A DNA stretch of 12,390 nucleotides, from assembly GCA_016839865.1 (NCBI GenBank), contig JAEOTN010000022.1:1-12390 (forward strand), given 5' to 3'. The notes below the pieces were generated by a model. That model was not told the origin of the DNA and searched no databases. It saw only the letters and a list, made by a program, of their open reading frames with translations. Positions within the stretch are counted from its first letter, which is position 1; the number at the start of each line of letters is the position of its first letter. The translations under genes were made by a program, and so were the position numbers. This DNA comes from Promethearchaeota archaeon. Its GTDB lineage: Archaea > Asgardarchaeota > Lokiarchaeia > Sigynarchaeales > MK-D1. Shown one piece after another: positions 5,861 to 12,390 of this stretch.

Positions 5861-7531
5861 ATGATCAATCGAAAAACACGAAATATAATCATTATTTCAT
5901 TTTCTTTTGTCATTTCTTTTGTATTTTTTGGAAGTTTTACTTATTTTATATTATTTACTCGTATTCGAACGGTGTATCCAGTAATTTTATCCGTACTATC
6001 ATTTGATTGCATAGCATTAGGAGTATTTTTCGTGTTTTTTGGGATCCATGTTATTCGAAACATCTCAACCAGACTTACATCTCCGAAACGAGTAGCATTT
6101 GCTATTGGACTTGCACTCATGGTTGCAGTACCTGTCGGAGAATATAGCACTTTAGCTTTTGGACCAATATTCAACGTTGATAAACTATATTTTTGGAATG
6201 ACGGTCCCTATATCACATTTGGAGAAGATCCGCAGACCGAAATGGTTGTATCATGGTTAACAAGAACTACAACTAAAACAGAAATTCTGTTTGGGACTTC
6301 ACCAGATAATTTAGAGAAAGTAAGTTCAACTGATCCGCGTGGACATCTACACCACCTATATTTATCTGATCTGGCTCCAAATACCAAATATTATTACAAA
6401 ATCAACAAAAATTTCGGTGCTGACCATGATTCAGATGTATTTTCCTTCACAACAGCACCATCGAGTAATGAGGACTTCAAAGTAATTATTGTTGGAGATA
6501 TGCAACCCACATGGATTGACACATTACGGGCAGGGGAACTTGTAGCAAGAGGGATTGCAGCAGAAAATCCTAATTTTGTCATCCAGTTAGGAGATTTAAG
6601 TTCAAGCGGTGATATGGCTCAAATCTGGCATTTCACAATGCAAAATTTTCCATTATATGCTGCAAATTCTCCATTCCAGCTTGCTGTAGGAAATCATGAT
6701 TATGCAGGTGGGGGGAATGTGAACACTCGTATGCTCTTCCCAAATCCCTATAACTCCTCCCAAGGATTATACTACTCATTTGACTATGGAAATGCCCATT
6801 TCATTAACATAGATAATTTCGATTCAGGATACGGTCAAATGACATATACGCAAAAAGACTGGGTGGTACAAGACCTAATTGAAGCGAAATCCCGAGGACA
6901 ACAATGGATCTTCATCAGTTTCCATCATACCATATTAACAACTGGGACTTCAAGTCAAAACTGGGATTTACAATCATGGTTGGTTCCAATAGCAGATAAA
7001 TATGATGTGGATGGAGTATTTTTTGGACATGATCATCATTTTGAGCATTGGAATTATACCTATGGATCAAGTGGACTTCTTTATAATGAAACTGACACTC
7101 CTTCTGGGAATGAAACTCATTATTGGATGTCGGGCGGTGGTGGAGCTCGCACTGAAGTCGATTATGGAATTTTGACACATGCACCATGGACAAGTCAAAG
7201 GTATTTTTACAATGTATCTGCAGCGGAATACCAATATATTCCCGTTACACGCTACGCATGGAACTCCAGCAGGTATGTGGAGTCAGAACTGCATAAAATT
7301 TATGCAGAGTCTGAAGATCATGAGCTGTATTATCATGTCCCTGAAATACAATCCTACTCCACGGATAATGAAATGTTCGGTTATACATATGGAGAAGAAA
7401 CCCGTCATTACATGATTTTAGAAATAAAAAATAACGGAAATACGTGCACCATTAGTGCACATTATCCAAATGGAGATATGTTAACCGGTCCAGATGGATT
7501 ATATCCTCAAACGTGGACATTTACAAAATAA
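5861..7531 (+). CDS. Membrane-anchored purple-acid-phosphatase-like metallophosphoesterase
   Basis: The 556-residue product has three N-terminal hydrophobic helices (about 9-32, 38-64, 78-100). Basic residues at the N-terminus and between helices 2 and 3 put the remainder outside the cell. Residues 116-198 form a fibronectin-III-like domain (MVVSWLTRTTTKTEILFG, LAPNTKYYYKI) of the kind that precedes purple acid phosphatases. The calcineurin-like core then shows VGDMQP (Asp213), LGDLSSSGD (Asp245), VGNHDY (Asn278, His279), SFHHT (His355/356) and GHDHH (His390, His392), a full set of two-metal ligands. The Tyr of the classical GDxxY motif is Ser248, so it should lack the purple iron-tyrosinate colour. 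Many NxS/T sequons fit an exported glycoprotein. The substrate is a phosphoester of unknown kind. It probably shares transcription with the gene 20 bp upstream. Confidence 0.88.
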   Translation: MINRKTRNIIIISFSFVISFVFFGSFTYFILFTRIRTVYPVILSVLSFDCIALGVFFVFFGIHVIRNISTRLTSPKRVAFAIGLALMVAVPVGEYSTLAFGPIFNVDKLYFWNDGPYITFGEDPQTEMVVSWLTRTTTKTEILFGTSPDNLEKVSSTDPRGHLHHLYLSDLAPNTKYYYKINKNFGADHDSDVFSFTTAPSSNEDFKVIIVGDMQPTWIDTLRAGELVARGIAAENPNFVIQLGDLSSSGDMAQIWHFTMQNFPLYAANSPFQLAVGNHDYAGGGNVNTRMLFPNPYNSSQGLYYSFDYGNAHFINIDNFDSGYGQMTYTQKDWVVQDLIEAKSRGQQWIFISFHHTILTTGTSSQNWDLQSWLVPIADKYDVDGVFFGHDHHFEHWNYTYGSSGLLYNETDTPSGNETHYWMSGGGGARTEVDYGILTHAPWTSQRYFYNVSAAEYQYIPVTRYAWNSSRYVESELHKIYAESEDHELYYHVPEIQSYSTDNEMFGYTYGEETRHYMILEIKNNGNTCTISAHYPNGDMLTGPDGLYPQTWTFTK

Positions 7532-7562
7532 AAATAGATTCCATTTTTCTCTAAACGATTGG

Positions 7563-7570
7563 ATATAATA
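7563..7570 (+). promoter_or_regulatory. TATA box for the dihydrouridine synthase gene
   Basis: ATATAATA is centred about 28 bp before the ATG at 7595 and lies inside the longer in-frame stretch from TTG 7559. The spacing predicts a leaderless mRNA starting at or just before the ATG. Confidence 0.55.
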
Positions 7571-7594
7571 GATCGAAACTACTTGGAATATTTA

Positions 7595-8365
7595 ATGGAA
7601 TTCCATGTCGCCCCCATGAAAGGTATTACAGATTGGAAATTTAGGAAAAATTGCCTAGGTGCAACTGATTCTTATACAGAAATGATTCAACTTAGAGAGA
7701 TCTTGGGGAACAAAAAACGTGCTATAGATAAATTAGATTTGGATTTTATTGATGGACAAAATCAATGGATTCAAATCTTGACCAACTCCCCCCGGGAGAT
7801 GGAAAAACTACCATTCTGGTTGAACACCTTTTGCAAAGAATTTCCAGAAAAAAGTCACATCTATGGTATAAATATCAATTTAGGATGTCCCGATCCCCAA
7901 ATCATATCTGCTGGGCAAGGTGCTGCATTAATAAAACGCAGAAAACGTATTTTAGATTTAATAAATGCGTTTTTGGAATCAACTGATAATTCATATCACT
8001 TGAGTCTTAAATTCCGACTAGGGATGAATATGAGAGATGTTACTATGAAAGTCTTAATTGATGTACTTGAAAATCTAAGTGTTATTGACAATAAGCAATT
8101 GAAGCCTCCCATTATTCATTTCAAGCATGTAAAACAACATTCGGATGAAACACCGATTTGGGAGTATTTAGATCCACTTTTGGATGCAGGTTTTTCATTT
8201 ATTTTAAATGGCAATATTTCCATACCCCAAGACATACACACCATTCGAAATCAACTAGAAATTAAAAGACAGAGATTATTTAAGCACCATATGAGAGGAA
8301 TTATGATAGGACGGGCATTAATATCAAACCCATCATTATTTTTAGAATTTCAGGAGATATTTTGA
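7595..8365 (+). CDS. tRNA-dihydrouridine synthase family protein
   Basis: The 256-residue product begins MEFHVAPMKGITDWKFR, the canonical Dus N-terminus (xAPMxGxTDxxFR) at the first strand of an FMN-binding TIM barrel. Further motifs are NINLGCPDP with the catalytic Cys98, GQGAALIKRR, SLKFRLG with Lys139, IHFKH with His175, LNGNI and MIGRALISNPSLF at the phosphate-binding end. Dus enzymes reduce specific uridines in tRNA with NADPH. Which position is modified cannot be told. The protein is shorter than the roughly 310-330 residues of bacterial Dus, so the C-terminal tRNA-binding helical domain appears reduced or missing, which I believe is common among archaeal homologues. The ATG start is favoured because the TATA box overlaps the alternative TTG-initiated extension. 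It lies 63 bp after the phosphoesterase. Confidence 0.87.
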   Translation: MEFHVAPMKGITDWKFRKNCLGATDSYTEMIQLREILGNKKRAIDKLDLDFIDGQNQWIQILTNSPREMEKLPFWLNTFCKEFPEKSHIYGININLGCPDPQIISAGQGAALIKRRKRILDLINAFLESTDNSYHLSLKFRLGMNMRDVTMKVLIDVLENLSVIDNKQLKPPIIHFKHVKQHSDETPIWEYLDPLLDAGFSFILNGNISIPQDIHTIRNQLEIKRQRLFKHHMRGIMIGRALISNPSLFLEFQEIF

Positions 8366-8398
8366 AACCAACTACACTATAAAATCAGACATAATCGA

Positions 8399-8406
8399 TT
8401 TTTTTT
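8399..8406 (+). terminator. U-tract terminator of the dihydrouridine synthase gene
   Basis: Eight T lie 33 bp past the stop, just before the convergent enoyl-CoA hydratase gene ends. No stem is evident. Confidence 0.5.
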
Positions 8407-8421
8407 GGTAGGTTTATACAT

Positions 8422-9213
8422 TTATTTCTTCTTCTTGATTTTTTCAATTACTTTACTTAATCGTTGTTTTGGTTCCATTGAGGCGAAATCTTCCTTGAAG
8501 ACTTCTTCTTCTCTTTCAAAACCCTCAATATTCTCATAAATTGCTTGTTGGATCATATATTTGCATTCTTTTATAGCACGCGATGAATTTTTTATCAAAA
8601 TTCCTGCATATTGGGTCACTTTCTCATCAATTTCATCATTAGAATATATATGATTCACTAATCCTATCCGTAGAGCTTCTTCAGCACCAATTGGGATTCC
8701 TGAATAAATAATCTCTCGTGCCTTTAACGGTCCTACCAAACGAACTAACCGTTGAGTCCCCCCTGCGCCTGGAGTTATCCCATATTTAACTTCGAGTTGC
8801 GCAAATTTTGCATTCGGAGTGCAGAAAATGAGATCCCCACAATATACTAGTTCCATACCAGCAGTGAAACAAATTCCTTTAACAATTGATAAGACAGGAA
8901 TAGATAATCCCTCAAGTAAATCGAAAACAGCATGAAATCGTCGAGACACCGGAATTGCATCTTTTTCTTTTAATGAAACAAACCAATCTACATCGACTCC
9001 TGCACTGAAAAATGAATCAGAAACTGTGCTGAGTATCATTACTTTGATATCAGATTGTTTCTCAACATAATGGATGATGTGCTCCAGTTCATCCAAAGTT
9101 TCTGCTGTAAATGCATTCATTTTGTCCGGACGGTTAAGTTTTATTGTAATTATACCATCTGCGAGTTCTGCCAATAATGTATTGTACTCAGATAGTTCAG
9201 ACATATCCATCAT
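8422..9213 (-). CDS. Enoyl-CoA hydratase/isomerase family protein (crotonase)
   Basis: The 263-residue product has full crotonase length. Visible features are IKLNRPDKMNAFT (26-36), the first oxyanion-hole segment SFFSAGVDVDWF (67-78), the second, GICFTAGMELVYCGDL (113-128), and FAQLEVKYGITPGAGGTQRL (137-156). Both glutamates used by enoyl-CoA hydratase are present by alignment to the family (Glu121 and Glu141), so hydration of trans-2-enoyl-CoA is more likely than a pure isomerase role. This would be the step after the acyl-CoA dehydrogenase encoded in this window. The C-terminus is EKIKKKK. Three in-frame ATGs at 9213, 9210 and 9204 are possible starts. The first is used here, but the third (MSELSEY) is plausible too. 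Confidence 0.92.
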   Translation of the reverse strand: MMDMSELSEYNTLLAELADGIITIKLNRPDKMNAFTAETLDELEHIIHYVEKQSDIKVMILSTVSDSFFSAGVDVDWFVSLKEKDAIPVSRRFHAVFDLLEGLSIPVLSIVKGICFTAGMELVYCGDLIFCTPNAKFAQLEVKYGITPGAGGTQRLVRLVGPLKAREIIYSGIPIGAEEALRIGLVNHIYSNDEIDEKVTQYAGILIKNSSRAIKECKYMIQQAIYENIEGFEREEEVFKEDFASMEPKQRLSKVIEKIKKKK

Positions 9214-9240
9214 GTGGAGGAAATCCTATAAGTACCTAAC

Positions 9241-9250
9241 TATTTTTTAG
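9241..9250. promoter_or_regulatory. AT-rich core shared by two divergent genes
   Basis: TATTTTTTAG on the plus strand (CTAAAAAATA on the minus) is centred about 28 bp before the acetyltransferase ATG and about 32 bp before the hydratase ATG. One element could serve both directions, or a second box TATAAG at 9227-9232 could serve the plus strand. Confidence 0.4.
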
Positions 9251-9273
9251 TGTGGGAGGATATTATGTAATCT

Positions 9274-9801
9274 ATGCTTATAGGAGAACGAGTTAAACTG
9301 GTTGCAGCAGATTCGAAGAATATACCAGTTTTTCTAAAATGGTTTAATGATATGGAAATTTTACAATACGTGTCTGGATATGGGCCATTGACACGTGAAG
9401 CAGAAGAAGAATGGTTTGCATCATTAAAAGATAGAAAAAATACGGTTTTATTCTCTATAGTCGTGAAAGCAGATGAAATTTTAATTGGTAATTGCAGTTT
9501 CGAGATAGATTGGAAAAACAGAGTCGGACTCGCAGGTATTGTTATTGGAGAGAAAGAATATCATAATAAAGGATATGGAACGGAATCATTGAAATTAATG
9601 ATTCAGTATGCGTTTGATGAGCTTAATTTGAATAGAATGGAATTAGAAGTTTACTCACACAATCCCAGAGCCAAAAGTTGCTATGAAAAAGTAGGATTTA
9701 AGCAAGAAGGAAAGAGAAGGCAAGCAATATTTAAGAATGGAAGATATCAAGATGCAATCGGAATGGGATTACTGAAGGAAGAATGGGAGAAAAAGAAGTA
9801 A
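9274..9801 (+). CDS. GNAT-family N-acetyltransferase (RimJ/RimL-like)
   Basis: The 175-residue product is a single GNAT domain of the Acetyltransf_3 / RimJ-RimL type. Motif A is IVIGEKEYHNKGYGTESL (89-106), holding the acetyl-CoA pyrophosphate loop in the form NKGYGT. The later motif NPRAKSCYEKVGFKQEG (130-146) is the usual closing strand and helix of the fold. Such enzymes transfer acetyl groups to protein N-termini, ribosomal proteins or small amines. The substrate here cannot be deduced. The protein ends EEWEKKK. A minimal ATG-TAA pair with an upstream GGGAGGA precedes the ATG by a few bases. The gene converges on the sialidase with 10 bp between stops. Confidence 0.9.
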   Translation: MLIGERVKLVAADSKNIPVFLKWFNDMEILQYVSGYGPLTREAEEEWFASLKDRKNTVLFSIVVKADEILIGNCSFEIDWKNRVGLAGIVIGEKEYHNKGYGTESLKLMIQYAFDELNLNRMELEVYSHNPRAKSCYEKVGFKQEGKRRQAIFKNGRYQDAIGMGLLKEEWEKKK

Positions 9802-9811
9802 TTGTTATAAA

Positions 9812-11359
9812 CTAAGGTAAGGTATATGTGCAAAATTGAATCGAATCACGATAATCTTTAGGTCCCGCTTCAGCAACGAAACACACAGTCCCGTCCGAGA
9901 GTTGTCCTAATTGTGAATATGCAGAACTTCCCTCAAACAATATAATTTTATTCCACCAATTAGCTCCTTCATCCATACTAATTTGAAGTGTTAGATAAGC
10001 TCTTATTGGATAGTAAGGATTTGTGAACAACAACGCATTTTCATATGGACCTGTGTAATTATATCGTATGATAGAGGCCATACATCCGAGATCAGGAAGT
10101 TCTGGATCTTCTACCCAAGGATTCCATGTTAACCCACCATCATCAGAGGTAGCATTAAACCTACCTCGACCACCTGTATTTCGGGCATTTATATACAAAC
10201 TCCCATTGAGTAGCTCAACTACTTGACTTTCCGAGCCAATACCTAAATCAGCTCCTTTGTGCCAAGTAACTCCATGATCATCACTATAGATAACATGAGC
10301 ACCCTTTTCACCAAAATAATAACTGGGAATAATTAATCTTCCACTTGACATCTGGATACCAATACCAGGTCCTGCGCCATGCTGGTAATCAAATCTATCT
10401 GTACTCCAAGTTGTTTCCAAGCCGATTTCATCTGTTAAATGTCTTGGATTCGACCAAGTAAGTCCAAAATCATTACTATGAATCTCAAATACTAATTTGT
10501 TATCAATGTTGTAGAGCACATGGATCGTAGAGGTTGCATTGTCCCAAACAGAACAAGGATTTCCCACAGTTCTAGTCCCATTGCTCTGGAGTACTATTAA
10601 TTCACTCCATGTTTCCCCACCATCCGTACTACGTTTCATCACCAGATCAATATCCCCCCAATCCATGTAGGCTTGAGTTCTAGATTCAGCGAATGCTACA
10701 ATAACATCACCAGGTAGGACTAACATTGAAGGAATGCGATATTCTCTTCCTACCTCGCCTTTGGAAAATATAGGAGTATGTTCCACTCCCTCATTCCATT
10801 TAGGATGATAAGACCAATATGATACACCGAAAGACATAATTAAAATCATTAAAATGAATGGCGCAAAAAGAACATCGCTTTGGCGGATTTTTTTCGTTTT
10901 TAGACTTAATATATCCTTGATAATATCTATGCAAAAAATCGTCGCGATTCCAACAAGTACCATTCCAACAAAAAGCACCAAGATCCATGGATAACTATCA
11001 ACGATTCCCAGAAGGACCATAAATGAAAAATAAAGATAAATACTGGTATCAATAAAGAGAAGAATACTTCTGATTAAGATATAAGCTGTTTTTCCCTTAG
11101 TTATCGGATCTTTCATTGCAAGTTTCTTAGAAATAAATGGAATTAACTGTATGAGGTTGTTGATCACTAGAATTCCTACAATAATGAGAGAAATGAGTTT
11201 CACACGACTAACTACAATCATATCGCTAGAATATCCGTCTATAATGAGGAATGCAATGACTGCAAGAAGGACTGAAAGTATTCCATAAATAATCCGTATG
11301 ATCTTTGAAATTTTCGTCACCTTTTCATATGTCAACCCAATACCTATTAAAATAATCAA
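9812..11359 (-). CDS. Membrane-anchored exo-alpha-sialidase-like protein (GH33 type)
   Basis: The 515-residue product has five hydrophobic helices (about 24-40, 54-73, 93-118, 124-146, 164-184). An odd number with a basic N-terminus places the C-terminal domain outside. That domain carries the sialidase hallmarks: REYRIPS (Arg208), FAESR then MDWGDIDLV (Asp233), Asp boxes S-x-D-x-G-x-T-W at 244, 295, 359 and 405 with a degenerate fifth at 461, GSESQVVEL (Glu377), INARN (Arg393), PIRAYLTL (Arg453) and SAYSQLGQLSDG (Tyr481). By comparison with GH33 the arginine triad, acid/base Asp, nucleophile Tyr and its partner Glu are all present. It should release terminal sialic-acid-like sugars from glycans. 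The true sugar (sialic, legionaminic or pseudaminic type) is unknown. The only start ahead of the first helix that I can place is TTG at 11359, since an in-frame stop lies just upstream. GTG 11320 is an alternative. Confidence 0.87.
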   Translation of the reverse strand: MIILIGIGLTYEKVTKISKIIRIIYGILSVLLAVIAFLIIDGYSSDMIVVSRVKLISLIIVGILVINNLIQLIPFISKKLAMKDPITKGKTAYILIRSILLFIDTSIYLYFSFMVLLGIVDSYPWILVLFVGMVLVGIATIFCIDIIKDILSLKTKKIRQSDVLFAPFILMILIMSFGVSYWSYHPKWNEGVEHTPIFSKGEVGREYRIPSMLVLPGDVIVAFAESRTQAYMDWGDIDLVMKRSTDGGETWSELIVLQSNGTRTVGNPCSVWDNATSTIHVLYNIDNKLVFEIHSNDFGLTWSNPRHLTDEIGLETTWSTDRFDYQHGAGPGIGIQMSSGRLIIPSYYFGEKGAHVIYSDDHGVTWHKGADLGIGSESQVVELLNGSLYINARNTGGRGRFNATSDDGGLTWNPWVEDPELPDLGCMASIIRYNYTGPYENALLFTNPYYPIRAYLTLQISMDEGANWWNKIILFEGSSAYSQLGQLSDGTVCFVAEAGPKDYRDSIQFCTYTLP

Positions 11360-11380
11360 GTTAAGGTTCGAAGATTCTCA

Positions 11381-11398
11381 TTTAAATATCTTTAAATA
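11381..11398 (-). promoter_or_regulatory. Paired TATA boxes for the sialidase gene
   Basis: TTTAAATA occurs twice in the plus-strand reading, at 11381-11388 and 11391-11398, ten bases apart. Measured on the minus strand they predict starts near 11358 and 11368, at or a few bases before the TTG start codon. Confidence 0.45.
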
Positions 11399-11406
11399 CT
11401 ACCACT

Positions 11407-11444
11407 TATAAACATAAAAAGTATTTATAAACTTTATAAATAAA
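11407..11444 (+). promoter_or_regulatory. Cluster of TATA-like boxes upstream of the TBP gene
   Basis: TTATAAAC at 11407, ATTTATAAAC at 11423 and TTTATAAATAAA at 11433 lie in tandem. The last predicts a start near 11463 and a leader of about 70 bases carrying the ribosome binding site. Together with the two boxes facing the sialidase, five TATA-like elements fit in 64 bp. Confidence 0.5.
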
Positions 11445-11516
11445 CCTCTATCCCTTTTTGTCGAAAAAAGTTCAATCATAATGAGGATAGTAGCGTTTAA
11501 TCATGTTATTTATTCC

Positions 11517-11524
11517 GAGAGGAG
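11517..11524 (+). promoter_or_regulatory. Ribosome binding site of the TBP gene
   Basis: GAGAGGAG contains AGGAG, complementary to the 16S rRNA 3' end, nine bases before the ATG at 11534. It supports that start and a leadered mRNA. Confidence 0.55.
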
Positions 11525-11533
11525 AATTGAGTT

Positions 11534-12157
11534 ATGTCAGAAGAAAATAAAGAAATTCCCGAAGCAACTTATAAAATAGAAAATGTAGTCGCTACTGTAA
11601 CGCTAGATATTGAAGAAAAAATTGATCTGAATATTATTGCCCGTCGCTATGCAGATGTAGAATACAATCCAGAGCGATTTCCAGGCTTAGTTATGCGTAT
11701 CGATAAACCAAAAGCCACAATTTTAGTGTTCAGCACTGGCAAAATGGTTGTAACTGGTATGCGACGTGCAGATGAAGCTGAGGGAGTTGTACAAAAAGTC
11801 ATTCGTCGAATCAAGAAGGCGAAGATTGAAGTATCTAATCCTGTTATTACGATTCAGAATATTGTTGCATCAGGTGATCTCCACACTAGTATCGACCTAA
11901 ATCTTGCTGCTGTTGTAATGGAGTTCGCAATGTATGAACCCGAAGTATTCCCAGGATTAATCTACAGGATGCAAGATCCTAAGACAGTGTTCTTAATCTT
12001 TTCCACAGGTAGAATTGTTTGCACCGGTGGCAAAACTAAAGAAATTGTAGCGGAAGCAGTTAAAAAATTATCCGTTGAAGTTCGAGAACAAGGTGTAACC
12101 AAGGAAGAAGGCGAGTTTGAATCAGAAGCCTTCGATGAAGAATTTACGTTCTTATAA
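11534..12157 (+). CDS. tbp: TATA-binding protein (archaeal TBP)
   Basis: The 207-residue product contains two imperfect direct repeats of the TBP saddle. Repeat 1 spans about 13-98 with YNPERFPGLVMRI and LVFSTGKMVVTG, and repeat 2 about 104-185 with YEPEVFPGLIYRM and LIFSTGRIVCTG. The four phenylalanines that wedge into the TATA minor groove in known TBPs are all kept (Phe49, Phe66, Phe139, Phe156). It recruits TFB and RNA polymerase to promoters. A tail of about 20 mostly acidic residues (EEGEFESEAFDEEF) follows the core, as in many archaeal TBPs. Repeat 1 departs somewhat from the usual consensus (MRRADEAEG), so the protein could be a paralogue rather than the only TBP of the cell. It is divergent from the sialidase and followed by a T-tract. 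Confidence 0.96.
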   Translation: MSEENKEIPEATYKIENVVATVTLDIEEKIDLNIIARRYADVEYNPERFPGLVMRIDKPKATILVFSTGKMVVTGMRRADEAEGVVQKVIRRIKKAKIEVSNPVITIQNIVASGDLHTSIDLNLAAVVMEFAMYEPEVFPGLIYRMQDPKTVFLIFSTGRIVCTGGKTKEIVAEAVKKLSVEVREQGVTKEEGEFESEAFDEEFTFL

Positions 12158-12159
12158 TC

Positions 12160-12166
12160 TTTTTTT
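12160..12166 (+). terminator. U-tract terminator of the TBP gene
   Basis: T7 lies three bases past the stop codon with no obvious stem, typical of archaeal termination. Confidence 0.55.
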
Positions 12167-12243
12167 CTACCATTAAATACTCTGGAATTTGTTGGAGAAA
12201 CTTATTTATTTTTATGAAGTATCTAACCATATCCATATATTGG

Positions 12244-12256
12244 GATAAAAAATATC
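12244..12256 (+). promoter_or_regulatory. TATA-like box for the terminal acyltransferase-like gene
   Basis: GATAAAAAATATC is centred about 26 bp before the ATG at 12275, the spacing for a leaderless transcript. Confidence 0.45.
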
Positions 12257-12274
12257 AATTTAGATGAATGTTCA

Positions 12275-12390
12275 ATGAAGAGGATTCAAAGTCTTGATAT
12301 TCTTCGTGGTATTGGGATGCTTGGATTGGTTGCAATCCATGCATTTGAGAAAGTAGGGTGGCCTAATGTAGCAAATATGTTTGATGAGCC
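12275..12390 (+). CDS. Membrane acyltransferase-like protein, N-terminal fragment
   Basis: Partial gene: only 38 complete codons before the window ends. The product begins MKRIQSLDILRGIGMLGLVA and continues IHAFEKVGW. The pattern R-x-x-SLDxLRG followed by a hydrophobic helix and a His is shared by the N-termini of heparan-alpha-glucosaminide N-acetyltransferase-like (DUF1624), DUF418/YeiB-like and acyltransferase-3 membrane proteins. These move acetyl or acyl groups onto sugars across the membrane. Which family applies needs the rest of the gene. Two nearby ATGs (12264, 12268) are in other frames and stop quickly, so 12275 is the start. Confidence 0.65.
   Translation, partial: MKRIQSLDILRGIGMLGLVAIHAFEKVGWPNVANMFDE

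Noticed and set aside
5806..6006. Small plus-strand open frame bridging the dehydrogenase and phosphoesterase genes
   Set aside because: It is out of frame within both real genes and lacks a ribosome binding site.
11454..11470. CTTTTT-GTCGA-AAAAAG hairpin in the TBP upstream region
   Set aside because: Six nearly all A-U pairs make a very weak stem, so there is no support for a riboswitch or terminator role.
1..12390. CRISPR array, tRNA, rRNA, insertion sequence or defence operon
   Set aside because: No regularly spaced direct repeats, no cloverleaf with a T-loop GTTCRA motif, no transposase or terminal repeats, and no nuclease, toxin or reverse transcriptase motifs were seen by eye.

Overview
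The window comes from an AT-rich archaeal genome. The firmest marker is a complete TATA-binding protein gene (11534-12157). Supporting signs are a geranylgeranyl-reductase-type flavoprotein (1-271, partial), TATA-like boxes about 26 bp ahead of several start codons (a leaderless pattern) and U-tracts after stop codons without clear hairpins. Bacterial-type fatty-acid enzymes (acyl-CoA dehydrogenase, crotonase) and a bactofilin-like zinc-ribbon protein would fit an Asgard-type archaeon. No single gene here proves that, so the lineage is an inference of moderate strength.

Layout. Four divergent gene pairs alternate with convergent ends, so most genes look like single transcription units. (1) 1-271 minus, a geranylgeranyl reductase family N-terminus, diverges from 512-1528 plus, a SHOCT-like / beta-helix / zinc-ribbon bactofilin-like protein. 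(2) The stop codon of that gene overlaps the stop of a minus-strand MDR (quinone-oxidoreductase-like) gene, 1525-2502, which lies downstream of a minus-strand nitroreductase, 2592-3173. (3) The nitroreductase diverges from 3261-4586 plus, a DUF4240 domain fused to an acidic linker, two membrane segments and a C-terminal domain of possible PH-like fold. (4) A same-strand run follows: acyl-CoA dehydrogenase (4659-5840), a membrane-anchored purple-acid-phosphatase-like metallophosphoesterase (5861-7531) and a short dihydrouridine synthase (7595-8365). (5) A minus-strand enoyl-CoA hydratase (8422-9213) diverges from a GNAT acetyltransferase (9274-9801). (6) A minus-strand membrane-anchored GH33-type sialidase (9812-11359) diverges from TBP across an interval crowded with TATA-like elements. 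(7) The window ends in the first 38 codons of a membrane acyltransferase-like gene (12275-12390).

Functional picture. The acyl-CoA dehydrogenase and crotonase supply the first two steps of an acyl-CoA beta-oxidation cycle. The geranylgeranyl reductase probably saturates isoprenoid chains, and the MDR and nitroreductase proteins are generic redox enzymes. The phosphoesterase and sialidase share a plan: N-terminal membrane helices with a large catalytic domain predicted outside the cell. Together with the acyltransferase-like start, they hint at cell-surface glycan or phosphate scavenging. I see no CRISPR array, tRNA, rRNA, insertion sequence or recognisable defence operon. The most novel material is in protein architecture (DUF4240 fusion, bactofilin-zinc ribbon, anchored archaeal sialidase) and in the TBP upstream region. 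Several start codons were moved from the longest possible frame because a TATA-like box overlaps the extra codons.
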